Source of the DNA: JBHFEI01 sp041928815
GTDB lineage: Bacteria > Pseudomonadota > Alphaproteobacteria > Rhizobiales > Rhizobiaceae
Assembly (NCBI RefSeq): GCF_041928815.1
Contig: NZ_JBHFEI010000002.1
Location: forward strand, 372,001-436,000
DNA length: 64,000 nt
Direction: 5' to 3'
Below are positions 40,867-49,687 of this stretch, piece by piece. Both the position numbers and the translations under genes were made by a program. The notes under the pieces were generated by a model, which saw only the letters and a program-made list of their open reading frames with translations, searched no databases and had not been told where the DNA came from. How positions within the stretch are numbered: the stretch's first letter is position 1; each line of letters starts with the position of its first letter.

Positions 40867-42284
40867 ACCAGGCATTGAAACTCATCGACTCCTTCATTCT
40901 GAACGCCGCCGTTCTGGAGCGATCGGATCTGAGCGTTGCGCGCAACTTCGTGTTCACGCATCTCTTCGGCCCGTTCCTCGGCCAGGCGATCGTCATCTAT
41001 CTCTACCGCACGGACCCGGATCCGGGGATCGAATGCTGGACGATCATCGTCTCGATCTGGCTGTTCTGGACGCTTCCCTTCGTTCTGAAGCTCACCAACG
41101 ACCTGCATCTGAGCGCGATCCTCTCGGTCGAACTGCTGACCTTCACCTCGCTGTTCGGTACCTTCTTCTATGGCGGCGTCAGCTCGCCCTTCCTGCCCTG
41201 GCTGATCGTCGCGCTGCTGCTCGGCTTCTTCTACCTGAACGATCGCCCGCTGGTGATCATGGTGCTCTTTGCCTGCAACTTCGCCGGCTTCATCGCCGCC
41301 TATCTCGCCTTCGGCTTCCCGGAGATCGTGCCGCTGTCGCGCCTGTCGAGCGTCGGCTGGATCTCGATCCTCTCGGCGACGCTCTACATGTCCTGGATGG
41401 CGATCTACTATTCCAACATCATGTCGATGCGCTCCACCGTCGAGCGCGAGACGGAGCTGCATCGCCAGACGGCGGAGAAACTGCGCGAGGCGAAGAAGCG
41501 CGCCGAGAGCGCCAACCATTCGAAGTCGATCTTCCTCGCCAAGATGAGCCACGAATTCCGCACGCCGCTGAACGCCGTCATCGGCTACAGCGAACTGCTC
41601 CTCGAAATGATCGAGCCCTCGACCGCGACCGCCCAGAAGCAGGAGGACCTGCGCCGCATCAACGCCGCCGGCAAGCACCTCCTGTCGCTGGTGACCGACG
41701 TGCTTGATCTGTCGAAGATCGAGTCCGACACGATCGAACTGAAGGCCGAACCGTTCAGCCTCGACGATTTCTGCGAGCAGGTGACGGCGACGATCCAGCC
41801 GCTGGTCGAATCGAACAAGAACACGCTCTCCGTGCAGCGCCCGGCGCGGATCGGAACGATGGTCGGCGACCAGACCAAGCTGCGCCAGGTCGTCGTCAAT
41901 CTCCTGAGCAACGCCGCGAAGTTCACCCGCGAGGGCACGGTGACGCTGATCGTCAAGCGCCAGAAGATCGCCTCGAGCGACTGGATCGAGATGACGGTGC
42001 GCGACACCGGGATCGGCATCCCGGCCGACGACCTGCCGCGGCTGTTCCAGGATTTCCAGCAGGTGACGGGCGGAAACGGCGGGAAATACGGCGGAACCGG
42101 CCTCGGCCTCGCCATCAGCCAGAAGCTCTGCACGTTGATGGGCGGCGGCATCACCGTGATCAGCGAGCTCGGCAAGGGCTCGAGCTTCACCGTGCGCATT
42201 CCCGCCGCCGCGCCGGATGCCGCGCCCGCCACCGACGAACGCTACGCCGCCGATCCATTGTCCACACTCCAGTTTGCAAGCTGA
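40860..42284 (+). CDS. Membrane sensor histidine kinase
   Basis: A 474-residue kinase. Residues about 25-190 form a membrane domain of about six helices without a periplasmic sensor; its marks are HLFGPFLGQAI and FFYGGVSSPFLPWLI. A coiled coil leads to HisKA with the phospho-accepting His in MSHEFRTPLNAVIGYSELL, then HATPase with NLLSNAAKF, DTGIGIP and GGTGLGLAIS. There is no attached receiver. The next gene, 3 bases on, is a REC-GGDEF-EAL protein, its likely partner. The same membrane domain occurs in the kinase at 47675. Confidence 0.92.
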   Translation: MLNQALKLIDSFILNAAVLERSDLSVARNFVFTHLFGPFLGQAIVIYLYRTDPDPGIECWTIIVSIWLFWTLPFVLKLTNDLHLSAILSVELLTFTSLFGTFFYGGVSSPFLPWLIVALLLGFFYLNDRPLVIMVLFACNFAGFIAAYLAFGFPEIVPLSRLSSVGWISILSATLYMSWMAIYYSNIMSMRSTVERETELHRQTAEKLREAKKRAESANHSKSIFLAKMSHEFRTPLNAVIGYSELLLEMIEPSTATAQKQEDLRRINAAGKHLLSLVTDVLDLSKIESDTIELKAEPFSLDDFCEQVTATIQPLVESNKNTLSVQRPARIGTMVGDQTKLRQVVVNLLSNAAKFTREGTVTLIVKRQKIASSDWIEMTVRDTGIGIPADDLPRLFQDFQQVTGGNGGKYGGTGLGLAISQKLCTLMGGGITVISELGKGSSFTVRIPAAAPDAAPATDERYAADPLSTLQFAS

Positions 42285-42287
42285 GCC

Positions 42288-44183
42288 ATGACCCTGATGA
42301 CCCAGACAGCCGAAGATCTGAACATGCTCGCTTCCCCGGGCGCGCAGGAGCGGCCGCGCCTGCTCGTCGTCGACGACATCGGTGACAATCGCTACATCCT
42401 CGCCCGGCGCTTCGCGCGGCGCGGCTTCGAGGTGATCGAGGCCGACAACGGCTTCAAGGCGCTCGAACTGATGGAGAACGAGCGTTTCGATGCGGTCCTG
42501 CTCGACGTGATGATGCCCGGCATCGATGGCATGGAGGTGCTGACGCGCATCCGGCAGAAATTCTCCCCCGTCGAACTGCCGATCATCATGGTCACCGCCA
42601 AGGCGCAGAGCGAGGACATCGTCTCGGCCCTCGATCTCAAGGCGAACGACTATGTGACGAAGCCGGTCGACTTCGCCGTGGCGCTGGCGCGTGTCAACAT
42701 CCAGATCGAGCGCAAGCACGCCAACGACGCGCTGAAGCGCGCCAACCAGATGCTCGAGGAGCGCGTCAGCGAGCGCACCTCCAAGCTCGTCGAGATCAAC
42801 CAGAAGCTCAAGGGCGAGATCGAGCAGCGCCAGCGCTCGGAAGCCGAGACGCGCTACCTCGCCTTTCACGACGCGCTGACCGGGCTTGCCAACCGGCTGC
42901 TGTTCCGCGAGGACCTGGAGAACGCGCTGGCGCGCCTCAACGGCGTGGCCGAGGAGGTCGCCGTCCTCTTCATCGACCTCGACGGCTTCAAGAGCGTCAA
43001 CGACACGCTCGGCCACACGATCGGCGATCTGCTGCTGAAGACGGTCGCCGCCGATTTCCGCAACGCGCTGCGGGAGGACGACCGCATCGCCCGTCTCGGC
43101 GGCGACGAATTCGCCATCCTGCATCACGGCGCCCGTGGATCCGACAGCGCCATCCGCCTCGCCTCCAAGCTGATCGAGATCGCCAGCCGCCAGCGGGTCA
43201 TCGAGGGACAGCTGATCACCGTCGGCGCCAGCATCGGCGTCGTCGTCAGCAGCCGCTGCGAGGACGAGCCAGAGGAACTCCTGAAGAATGCCGATCTCGC
43301 CATGTACCGGGCGAAATCGGACGGACGCGGCACCTACCGGATCTTCGACCCGGAGATGGACGCCAAGGCGCAGGCGCGCCGCGTGCTCGAACTCGACATG
43401 CGCAACGCCTTCGTCCATGGCCAGTACGAGGTTTACTACCAGCCGCTGATCGCGGTGAAGACCAACACCGTCTGCGGCTTCGAGGCGCTGCTGCGCTGGA
43501 ACCATCCGGATCTGGGCATCATGTCGCCGGCCGACTTCATTCCGGTGGCGGAGGAGACCGGGCTGATCCTCCAGCTCGGCGACTGGGTTCTGCGCCAGGC
43601 CTGCATCGAGGCGGCCCGCTGGCCGGACCACATCCGCGTCGCCGTCAACATCTCGCCGATCCAGTTCATGCGCGGCAATGTGACGGGAAGCGTGGTCAGC
43701 GCGCTGGCGTCGTCCGGCCTGCAGCCGCACCGCCTCGAGGTGGAGATCACCGAATCGGTCCTCCTCGAGAAGACCGAGAAGAACATGGAGACGCTCGGGC
43801 AGCTGCGCGATCTCGGCGTCCGCATCGCGATGGACGACTTCGGCACGGGCTATTCGAGCCTCGGCTATCTCCGCCGCTTCCGCTTCGACAAGATCAAGAT
43901 CGACCAGTCCTTCATCCGCGACGTGGTGCAGAACCACGAAAGCGAGGCGATCGTGCATGCCATCGCCAATCTCGGCTTCCGCTTCGGCATCGCGACGACG
44001 GCGGAGGGGGTCGAGACGCAGGAACAGCTCCTCCATCTCGCCGGCGAGGGCTGTGCCGAGGTCCAGGGCTGGGTGTTCAGCAAGGCGATCCCGGCAAGCC
44101 AGATCCCCGACGTCCTCGCGGTCATGTCCGGCGACCAGCTCGGCGAATGGCACTCGGGCATCTTCCCGGCCTCCGTCGACTGA
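42288..44183 (+). CDS. REC-GGDEF-EAL c-di-GMP response regulator
   Basis: A 631-residue bifunctional protein. Receiver at about 22-140 with LLVVDDIGDN, the phospho-acceptor Asp in AVLLDVMMPG, and KPVD; a coiled coil to about 190; GGDEF at about 190-350 with intact GGDEF and the inhibitory RxxD (REDD); EAL at about 370-615 with FEALLRW, NIS, ITES, DDFGTGYSS and AEGVET. All catalytic residues for both c-di-GMP synthesis and breakdown are present. It lies 3 bases after the kinase gene, so phosphorylation probably decides its net activity. Confidence 0.94.
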   Translation: MTLMTQTAEDLNMLASPGAQERPRLLVVDDIGDNRYILARRFARRGFEVIEADNGFKALELMENERFDAVLLDVMMPGIDGMEVLTRIRQKFSPVELPIIMVTAKAQSEDIVSALDLKANDYVTKPVDFAVALARVNIQIERKHANDALKRANQMLEERVSERTSKLVEINQKLKGEIEQRQRSEAETRYLAFHDALTGLANRLLFREDLENALARLNGVAEEVAVLFIDLDGFKSVNDTLGHTIGDLLLKTVAADFRNALREDDRIARLGGDEFAILHHGARGSDSAIRLASKLIEIASRQRVIEGQLITVGASIGVVVSSRCEDEPEELLKNADLAMYRAKSDGRGTYRIFDPEMDAKAQARRVLELDMRNAFVHGQYEVYYQPLIAVKTNTVCGFEALLRWNHPDLGIMSPADFIPVAEETGLILQLGDWVLRQACIEAARWPDHIRVAVNISPIQFMRGNVTGSVVSALASSGLQPHRLEVEITESVLLEKTEKNMETLGQLRDLGVRIAMDDFGTGYSSLGYLRRFRFDKIKIDQSFIRDVVQNHESEAIVHAIANLGFRFGIATTAEGVETQEQLLHLAGEGCAEVQGWVFSKAIPASQIPDVLAVMSGDQLGEWHSGIFPASVD

Positions 44184-44232
44184 CGCGGTCCGCATCGCGC
44201 CGCGCCGGAACGCTCCGGCCGGCCTCGGCGGA

Positions 44233-44880
44233 TCAGAATTTCAGGGACACACCGGCGCTGATGACCAGGGGGTCAAGGCGGACGTCGGCCTTGACCGGCG
44301 CGCCGCCGAGCGACCCGCTCGAATCCGTGCGCAGATAGGCCTTCTTCACGTCGACGAACAGGCCCCAGTCGTCGGTGATCTTCATGTCGACGCCGGCCTG
44401 CACCGTCGCGCCGATCGCCGGATCGACCTTCAGCTTGTTCAGCGCGCCATCCTTGTTGTCGAAGACGAACATGAACATCGGACCGCCGCCGATATAGGGG
44501 CGGAACCGGCCGATCTCGTCGAAATGATACTGGGCCGTCAGCGCCGTCGGACCGTAGGTGACGGCGCCGAGCTTTCCTGTCGGCGAGAGCGTGCCCGCGC
44601 CGTTGATGTCCACGGTCGGCGGGAAGCCGCCGGTGAAGGAGACGGCGATGTTGTCGGTGAGGAAATAGCCGAGTTCGAAGGCGGCGGTGTAGTGGTTGTC
44701 GATCGAGATCGTCCCGCCCGGAACCTTCGCACCCCCCGCCTTCACCTCCGCGCCCTCGTTCAGGATGAGCACGGCCGGACCCGACTTCAGGAACCACCGC
44801 TTGTCGTCCTCCGCATGGGCGGAGGTCGCCACCAGCGCGCAGGTGGCCGCAAGGAGAGTGACGATCGAACCGTATTTCAC
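44233..44880 (-). CDS. OmpW-family outer membrane protein
   Basis: A 215-residue eight-stranded barrel of the OmpW family. The signal peptide (SIVTLLAATCALVATSAHA) is followed by WFLKSGPAVLIL, the middle has RPYIGGGPMFMFV, and the last strand ends GVSLKF with a terminal Phe. The start is a GTG at 44880, after AGGAAC; an ATG at 44979 would put a charged 33-residue leader before the signal sequence. OmpW proteins pass small hydrophobic molecules. It converges on the c-di-GMP gene. Confidence 0.9.
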   Translation of the reverse strand: MKYGSIVTLLAATCALVATSAHAEDDKRWFLKSGPAVLILNEGAEVKAGGAKVPGGTISIDNHYTAAFELGYFLTDNIAVSFTGGFPPTVDINGAGTLSPTGKLGAVTYGPTALTAQYHFDEIGRFRPYIGGGPMFMFVFDNKDGALNKLKVDPAIGATVQAGVDMKITDDWGLFVDVKKAYLRTDSSGSLGGAPVKADVRLDPLVISAGVSLKF

Positions 44881-45048
44881 TGCCTGTTCCTCTTCCGTGT
44901 GGCTGCCGTGATCCGCTGGCGGCGGGGAGATCCCCGGCCTCGCTCCCGGACGCGGGTTCTGCCGAAACGTGATCGTCACGATGCAACGGAAAAGTGGAAA
45001 TATGGTTAACGCCGGGTGTAGGCGGTTGCGGCGCGCGATGGCCGAACG

Positions 45049-45077
45049 AAAACCGCCGGCGCAAAGGGCGCCGGCGG
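45049..45077 (-). terminator. Intrinsic terminator of the alpha-oxoamine synthase gene
   Basis: On the minus strand CCGCCGGCGC and GCGCCGGCGG (5-base loop) form a 10-base stem followed by TTTT. It lies 28 bases beyond the stop at 45105. Confidence 0.8.
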
Positions 45078-45104
45078 CCTCGGTTTCAGGGGTTTCGGCG
45101 GGCG

Positions 45105-46439
45105 TCAGGCGGCGGCGGTGATCGCCTCGACCGGCGCGTTCAGGTCGTCGAGGTCGAGCCTCGCCTCGTCGAGCGCCTCGCGCATCGCGGCGACCGCGGC
45201 GGCGATGTTCGCCTCGCTATGGCCGGCCATCACCTGCATGCGGAAGCGGGCGGCGCCCTTCGCAACGGCGGGGAACTCCACCAGGTTCGACAGCAGGCCG
45301 AGGCCCGGCAGGCGGCGGCTGACGAGCCGGGCGAGGCTCTCCGACCCCATCTTGACGGCGACGATCGCCGAGGGGTCGCCATAATAGGAGAGGCCGGCAT
45401 CGTCGAGCTTCGCGCGCAGCGACAGGATGTTGGTCATCAGCCTGCGCCGAAGATCCGCGCCCTCGTCGGATTCGATGATCTCGAAGGCCTGCAGCACGAT
45501 CGCGGCCTGGGCCGGCGACAGCGCATTGGAGAAGGTGGCGGAGGGGCTGAAGAAGCGGAGATATTCCTTCAGCGCCCGTGTGCGGCAGGCGACGAAGCCG
45601 CCGTTGGAGGCGAATGTCTTCGAGAAGCTGCCCATGACCAGATCGACCTTGCCGATCATGTTCTGGATGCCGATATGGCCGCGGCCGTCCTCGCCGAGGC
45701 AACCGAGGTCATGGGCGACGTCGACGACGAGGGTCGCGCCGTATTCGTGGCAGAGTTCCTGCATCGCCGCGATGTCCGGGGTATCGGAGTCCATCGAGAA
45801 CAGGCCCTCGGTGACGACGAGGATGCCGTTCTCCGTGTCGCGCGCGCGGATCGTCGCGAGCTTCTGCCGGCAGTGCTCGACGTCGAGATGGCGGAACTGG
45901 TAGATGTTGCGGGTTGCGGCATTCGCGCCTTCCTGCAGGCAGACATGGGACAGCATGTCCATGACCACGTGGTCGGAGGAGCGGACGAGCCCCTTGATCA
46001 CGCCGTATCCGGCGGCCCAGCCGGTCGGATAGAGGATCGCCTCCTCCATGCCGAGGAACTCGGCGATGCGATGCTCCAGTTCGACCGACAGGTTCGTGTT
46101 GCCGACGAGCGCCGAGGATCCGGCGCTGTGGACGCCGTAGACGCGGATGGTCTCGATCGCCAGTTCGCGGATCGCCGGATGGGCGGACATGCTGAGATAG
46201 TCCTGCGAGGCGAAATTCACGCCTTGGATCGGCTGCCCGCGGTCGTCGGCGGCGTGGCACACGGCGCCGGGGCCGGCTTCGGTCGAGCGCGAGAAGGGCC
46301 AGAGCCCGTTCGAACGCCGGCTGTTCTGCCAGTCGAAGAACTGGTCGCCGCGCCGCGACAGGTCCGCGCCGCCGGGGACGCGGAAATCGCGCATGCTGCC
46401 GCCGAGCGCGGTCTGTATTCTGTGGTTGAAGCTGTCCAT
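45105..46439 (-). CDS. PLP-dependent alpha-oxoamine synthase family enzyme
   Basis: A 444-residue fold-type I enzyme of the BioF/Kbl/serine palmitoyltransferase/CqsA group, which condenses an amino acid with an acyl-CoA. The substrate-binding FASQDYLSM lies near 85, SAGSSALVGNTNLS near 120, the PLP-contact VVDVAHDLG near 230 (Asp, His), and the Schiff-base lysine in GSFSKTFASNGG near 265. The extended N-terminus of about 60 residues is longer than in BioF. No bio gene, acyl carrier protein or kbl/tdh partner is near, so the product is open. ATG 46439. Confidence 0.82.
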   Translation of the reverse strand: MDSFNHRIQTALGGSMRDFRVPGGADLSRRGDQFFDWQNSRRSNGLWPFSRSTEAGPGAVCHAADDRGQPIQGVNFASQDYLSMSAHPAIRELAIETIRVYGVHSAGSSALVGNTNLSVELEHRIAEFLGMEEAILYPTGWAAGYGVIKGLVRSSDHVVMDMLSHVCLQEGANAATRNIYQFRHLDVEHCRQKLATIRARDTENGILVVTEGLFSMDSDTPDIAAMQELCHEYGATLVVDVAHDLGCLGEDGRGHIGIQNMIGKVDLVMGSFSKTFASNGGFVACRTRALKEYLRFFSPSATFSNALSPAQAAIVLQAFEIIESDEGADLRRRLMTNILSLRAKLDDAGLSYYGDPSAIVAVKMGSESLARLVSRRLPGLGLLSNLVEFPAVAKGAARFRMQVMAGHSEANIAAAVAAMREALDEARLDLDDLNAPVEAITAAA

Positions 46440-46832
46440 CGTCGTATTGCCCCTGTTTGATCCATGCCGTCTTCAGTGTTTTTGCTTTTCGCCTCGGCAG
46501 GTTCTCGTTTTCCCGTTTAAAATGGCGTTAAGTTGCATGTGCCGTCCGGGGACATGCTTAAGGACCGCTTAGAAGGATGCCTCGAAAGCAGGAGGATCGG
46601 CCTTCCCGATTGCCCGGTTTTCCTGGCGTTTGCGCTGAAGGCAGGTCGGTCTCCGCCCCAACCGGCGCCGTCCGGCGCTCGCGGGAGCCGCCGGTCCGGG
46701 GCTTCACGTCGGTTGTACGCGCATCGTGAAACGGGATCGGAACGGCGACAAAGCGGGATGGCGCCTTAGGCATTTGTTAACCATAAACCCATATTCTGCC
46801 CTCGGTTTCGGAAGTTCGAGGGGCGTGACGTC
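46440..46832. other. 393-base divergent intergenic region
   Basis: I see no gene. Two AT-richer patches, at 46480-46530 (near the synthase start) and at 46768-46800 (CATTTGTTAACCATAAACCCATATT, before the porin), are likely promoter regions. The middle is GC-rich with no clear structure. Confidence 0.4.
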
Positions 46833-47561
46833 ATGGCGATCAAACGGCATCTGGTGGGCACGGGCGCGCGGCTTCGGTCGCGGCCGTCGATGGCGTCCTG
46901 GCTTGTGGGTGGCGCGCTCCTGATGCTCGGCGCGGCCGGGCCGGCGGCGGCCGGAGAGAGCTTCTCCTGGTCGGGATTCTATGTCGGCGGCGTCGCCGGC
47001 TACAACTGGAACGACGACCTGACCTCGGAATACATCACCGCGACCGGCGCGGCGCGCAACGTCACCTTCGCCTACAGCCCGGACGGCATCAGCGGCGGCG
47101 TCAAGGCCGGCGTGAACTTCGAGCAGGGCTCCTTCGTCTACGGCCTCGAGGCCGATATCGAGCGCACCAGCATCAAGGGAACCTTCATCGACCGGATCGA
47201 GGATCTCGGCCGCGGCGACGATACCTATGACTGGCAGGCCTCGCTGCGGGTGCGCATGGGTCTGGCGATGGACCGGGTGCTGATCTACGGCACCGGCGGC
47301 GTCTCCTTCGCGCGGATCGAGAACACCTATACTTTCGTGCCGACCAACACCCGCGAGAGCTTTTCCGACACCCATCGCGGCTGGACCGTCGGCGCGGGCG
47401 TCGACTACGCCATCACCGACAACTGGATCGCCGGCTTCGAATACCGCCACACCGAGTTCGACCGGTTCTCCAACGTCTCCACGGTCGCCTTTCCCGGCCT
47501 GACGGGCACGCAGGAGCCGAAGTCCGACGCGCTGCGCCTGTCGATCAGCTACAAGTTCTGA
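46833..47561 (+). CDS. Omp25/RopB-like outer membrane beta-barrel protein
   Basis: A 242-residue protein with a signal peptide ending near AAA-GE, followed by the family's FSWSGFYVGGVAGYNW block. It has alternating strands throughout and a last strand ending LSISYKF with terminal Phe. It is an eight-stranded barrel of the Omp25/Omp31/RopB group, abundant in rhizobial outer membranes. RBS GAGGGG precedes ATG 46833. The next gene, a sensor kinase, begins 113 bases downstream. Confidence 0.9.
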   Translation: MAIKRHLVGTGARLRSRPSMASWLVGGALLMLGAAGPAAAGESFSWSGFYVGGVAGYNWNDDLTSEYITATGAARNVTFAYSPDGISGGVKAGVNFEQGSFVYGLEADIERTSIKGTFIDRIEDLGRGDDTYDWQASLRVRMGLAMDRVLIYGTGGVSFARIENTYTFVPTNTRESFSDTHRGWTVGAGVDYAITDNWIAGFEYRHTEFDRFSNVSTVAFPGLTGTQEPKSDALRLSISYKF

Positions 47562-47674
47562 AGCAGCGGCGCGGCCTCGCCGGCGACGCTTCGCGCTGGT
47601 CCTGATGTGTTAACGCAATCTCAAACGGGGCTGCGCTACAGTCTGCACGTGTTCCGGGTTGTGGAGCGGTGCGG

Positions 47675-49213
47675 GTGGACATGACGGGCCTGACGATGAA
47701 GCTTTCGAATGTTTTGAACCGGCTGGATCATCTGGTCGACTGGTTCATTCCCGCCGAGATCGCCGCCGACAAGGATGCGCGAAAACAGGCGCGGCTGTTC
47801 CTGATCAGCCATCTCCTTGGGCCCTTCATCGGCAGCACGGTGCCGATCGCGCTCTACATCTTCGATCCCAATCCGCATTGGGACATCGTCGTGCTCGCCC
47901 TGTCGATCATCGGCTTCTGGATCTTCCCGCCGCTGCTGAAGACGTTCGGCCACTACAATCTGCTGGCGCTGGTCTCGATCCAGAACCTGATCTTCTGCAT
48001 CCTGTGGAGCTGCTACTTCTACGGCGGCGTGACGTCGCCGACGCTGTCCTGGGTGCTGACGATCCCGTTGCTCGCCTTCTTCTATGTCGGCGATTCCGCG
48101 CGGCTCCGGCTGATGGTCCTGTCGATGTTCGCGGTCAACCTCGTCGGCTTCTTCTCCCTGTTCTTCTTTCGGCCACCCGAGCCGCACGGCATGCCGCTCG
48201 CCGAGATGCAGGCGCTCGGCCTCGTGTCGACGATTGCCGCCGCGCTCTATGTGACGATGATGGCCGTCTACTATGCCAAGGCGCTCGCTTCCCAGGGCGA
48301 ACTCGAGGCGGTGATGCGCCAGCAGATGGCGACGGCGGTGGACCTCAGGCAGGCGGCGATCGACGCCGAGCGTGCCGGCAAGGCGAAATCCGAGTTCCTC
48401 GCCAAGATGAGCCACGAATTGCGCACGCCGCTCAACGCCGTCATCGGCTACAGCCAGATGCTGATGGAGGACGCCGCCGACAGCGGCGACGACGAGGACG
48501 TGCCGGATCTCGAGAAGATCCACGCCGCCGGCCATCATTTGCTGAAGCTCGTCAACAATGTGCTCGACCTCTCCAAGATCGAGGCGGGGCACATGGAACT
48601 CTACAACGACGACTATGCGGTCGCCGCCGTCGTCTCGACGGCTGTCGAGGGCCTGCGCGCCTTCGCGGCGTCGAACGGCAACGACCTGCGGCTGGAGATC
48701 AGTCCCGGGGCCGGAACGATCAACGGAGACGCGCTGAAGATGCAGCATGCCGTCGCCAACATCGTCGAGAATGCGATCAAGTACACCCGGGACGGCATCG
48801 TCACCGTCTCCTGCGTCCGGGTGCCGACCGCGGTCGGCGAGGCGATCGAGGTGCGCGTGCGCGACACCGGCATCGGCATCGACGCCAACGACCTGCCCTC
48901 GCTGTTCGAGCAGTTCGCCGTCGTCGACGACCAGACCTCGACCAAATATGGCGGGACCGGCGTCGGCCTTGCCCTGACGCGCAAGCTCTGCCGCCTGATG
49001 GGCGGCGATGTCGCGGTCGAGAGCAGGCCGGGCGTCGGCAGCTGCTTCACCCTGACGGTCCCGGTCGGCGGCAAGGCGGCGCCGGTCGCCGATCCGCTGG
49101 GGCCGCCACGCCCCGACAACGATCTTCGCCTGACCCAGGGCGACCTCCGCCGTCCCGTGGCAAAGACGACCTTCGGCCAGCGCGGCCGGGAAAGGGTGGC
49201 CGCCCGTGCCTAA
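47675..49213 (+). CDS. Membrane sensor histidine kinase, second of the pair
   Basis: About 512 residues. The membrane domain (about 30-205) parallels that of the kinase at 40860, with HLLGPFIGSTV and YFYGGVTSPTLSW. HisKA has MSHELRTPLNAVIGYSQML, and HATPase has NIVENAIKYT, DTGIGID and GGTGVGLALT. A 50-residue tail follows. The start is uncertain among GTG 47669, GTG 47675 and ATG 47681; I chose 47675 for a GGAG 8 bases upstream. It overlaps the receiver gene by 8 bases, so the two are coupled. Confidence 0.9.
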   Translation: MDMTGLTMKLSNVLNRLDHLVDWFIPAEIAADKDARKQARLFLISHLLGPFIGSTVPIALYIFDPNPHWDIVVLALSIIGFWIFPPLLKTFGHYNLLALVSIQNLIFCILWSCYFYGGVTSPTLSWVLTIPLLAFFYVGDSARLRLMVLSMFAVNLVGFFSLFFFRPPEPHGMPLAEMQALGLVSTIAAALYVTMMAVYYAKALASQGELEAVMRQQMATAVDLRQAAIDAERAGKAKSEFLAKMSHELRTPLNAVIGYSQMLMEDAADSGDDEDVPDLEKIHAAGHHLLKLVNNVLDLSKIEAGHMELYNDDYAVAAVVSTAVEGLRAFAASNGNDLRLEISPGAGTINGDALKMQHAVANIVENAIKYTRDGIVTVSCVRVPTAVGEAIEVRVRDTGIGIDANDLPSLFEQFAVVDDQTSTKYGGTGVGLALTRKLCRLMGGDVAVESRPGVGSCFTLTVPVGGKAAPVADPLGPPRPDNDLRLTQGDLRRPVAKTTFGQRGRERVAARA

Positions 49214-49580
49214 AATCCTGATCGTCGAAGACAACGAGATGAACCGGGACATGCTGACGCGGCGTCTCACCCGCCATGGCTTCGCGGTGGTCGCGGCGGT
49301 GGACGGGCCGACGGGCATCGCCATGGCCGTCTCCGAGGCGCCCGACCTCATCCTGATGGACGTGGCGCTCGGCGCGATGGACGGCTGGGAGGCGACGACG
49401 ATCATCAAGGCCGACCCGCGCACCGCCGCGATCCCGATCATCACGCTGACGGCGCATGCGCTGTCGAGCGACCGGGCGCGCAGCCTCGCCGTCGGCTGCG
49501 CCGACTTCGACACCAAGCCCGTCGACATCCAGCGCCTGCTCGGCAAGATCAACGGCTGCCTCGGCCAGCCGGCCGGATGA
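49206..49580 (+). CDS. Single-domain response regulator (DivK/CheY type)
   Basis: A 124-residue stand-alone receiver: ILIVEDNEMNRDML at the N-terminus with the acidic pair, phospho-acceptor Asp in LILMDVALG near 52, TLTAHAL and the KPVD lysine. The EDNEMNRDML start is typical of DivK-like proteins. GTG 49206 follows AAGGG and lies within the kinase gene's end. It has no output domain, so it must act on another protein or pass phosphate on. The adjacent kinase is the obvious donor. Confidence 0.92.
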   Translation: MPKILIVEDNEMNRDMLTRRLTRHGFAVVAAVDGPTGIAMAVSEAPDLILMDVALGAMDGWEATTIIKADPRTAAIPIITLTAHALSSDRARSLAVGCADFDTKPVDIQRLLGKINGCLGQPAG

Positions 49581-49687
49581 GCCGCGCCTGACGTACGTTC
49601 CGCATTTTCTTCGCCGCCGCCCGCTTCCCGCTTGACCCTGTCATACGACTGGACGAATGTGCCGCGGGTTTCAACGAGGAGAACGAC

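Noticed and set aside
39792..44195. Very long antisense reading frames (also at 2454-4634, 12415-15084, 32862-36053 and 47636-50755)
   Set aside because: They lie opposite well-supported genes, have skewed composition (Arg, Gly, Asp, His runs) and match no family; they result from high GC.
46533..46773. Another degenerate copy of repeat family 2 in the gap before the porin gene
   Set aside because: Short similarities (GGATGCCTCG, AGGAGGATCGG) do not align over a useful length.
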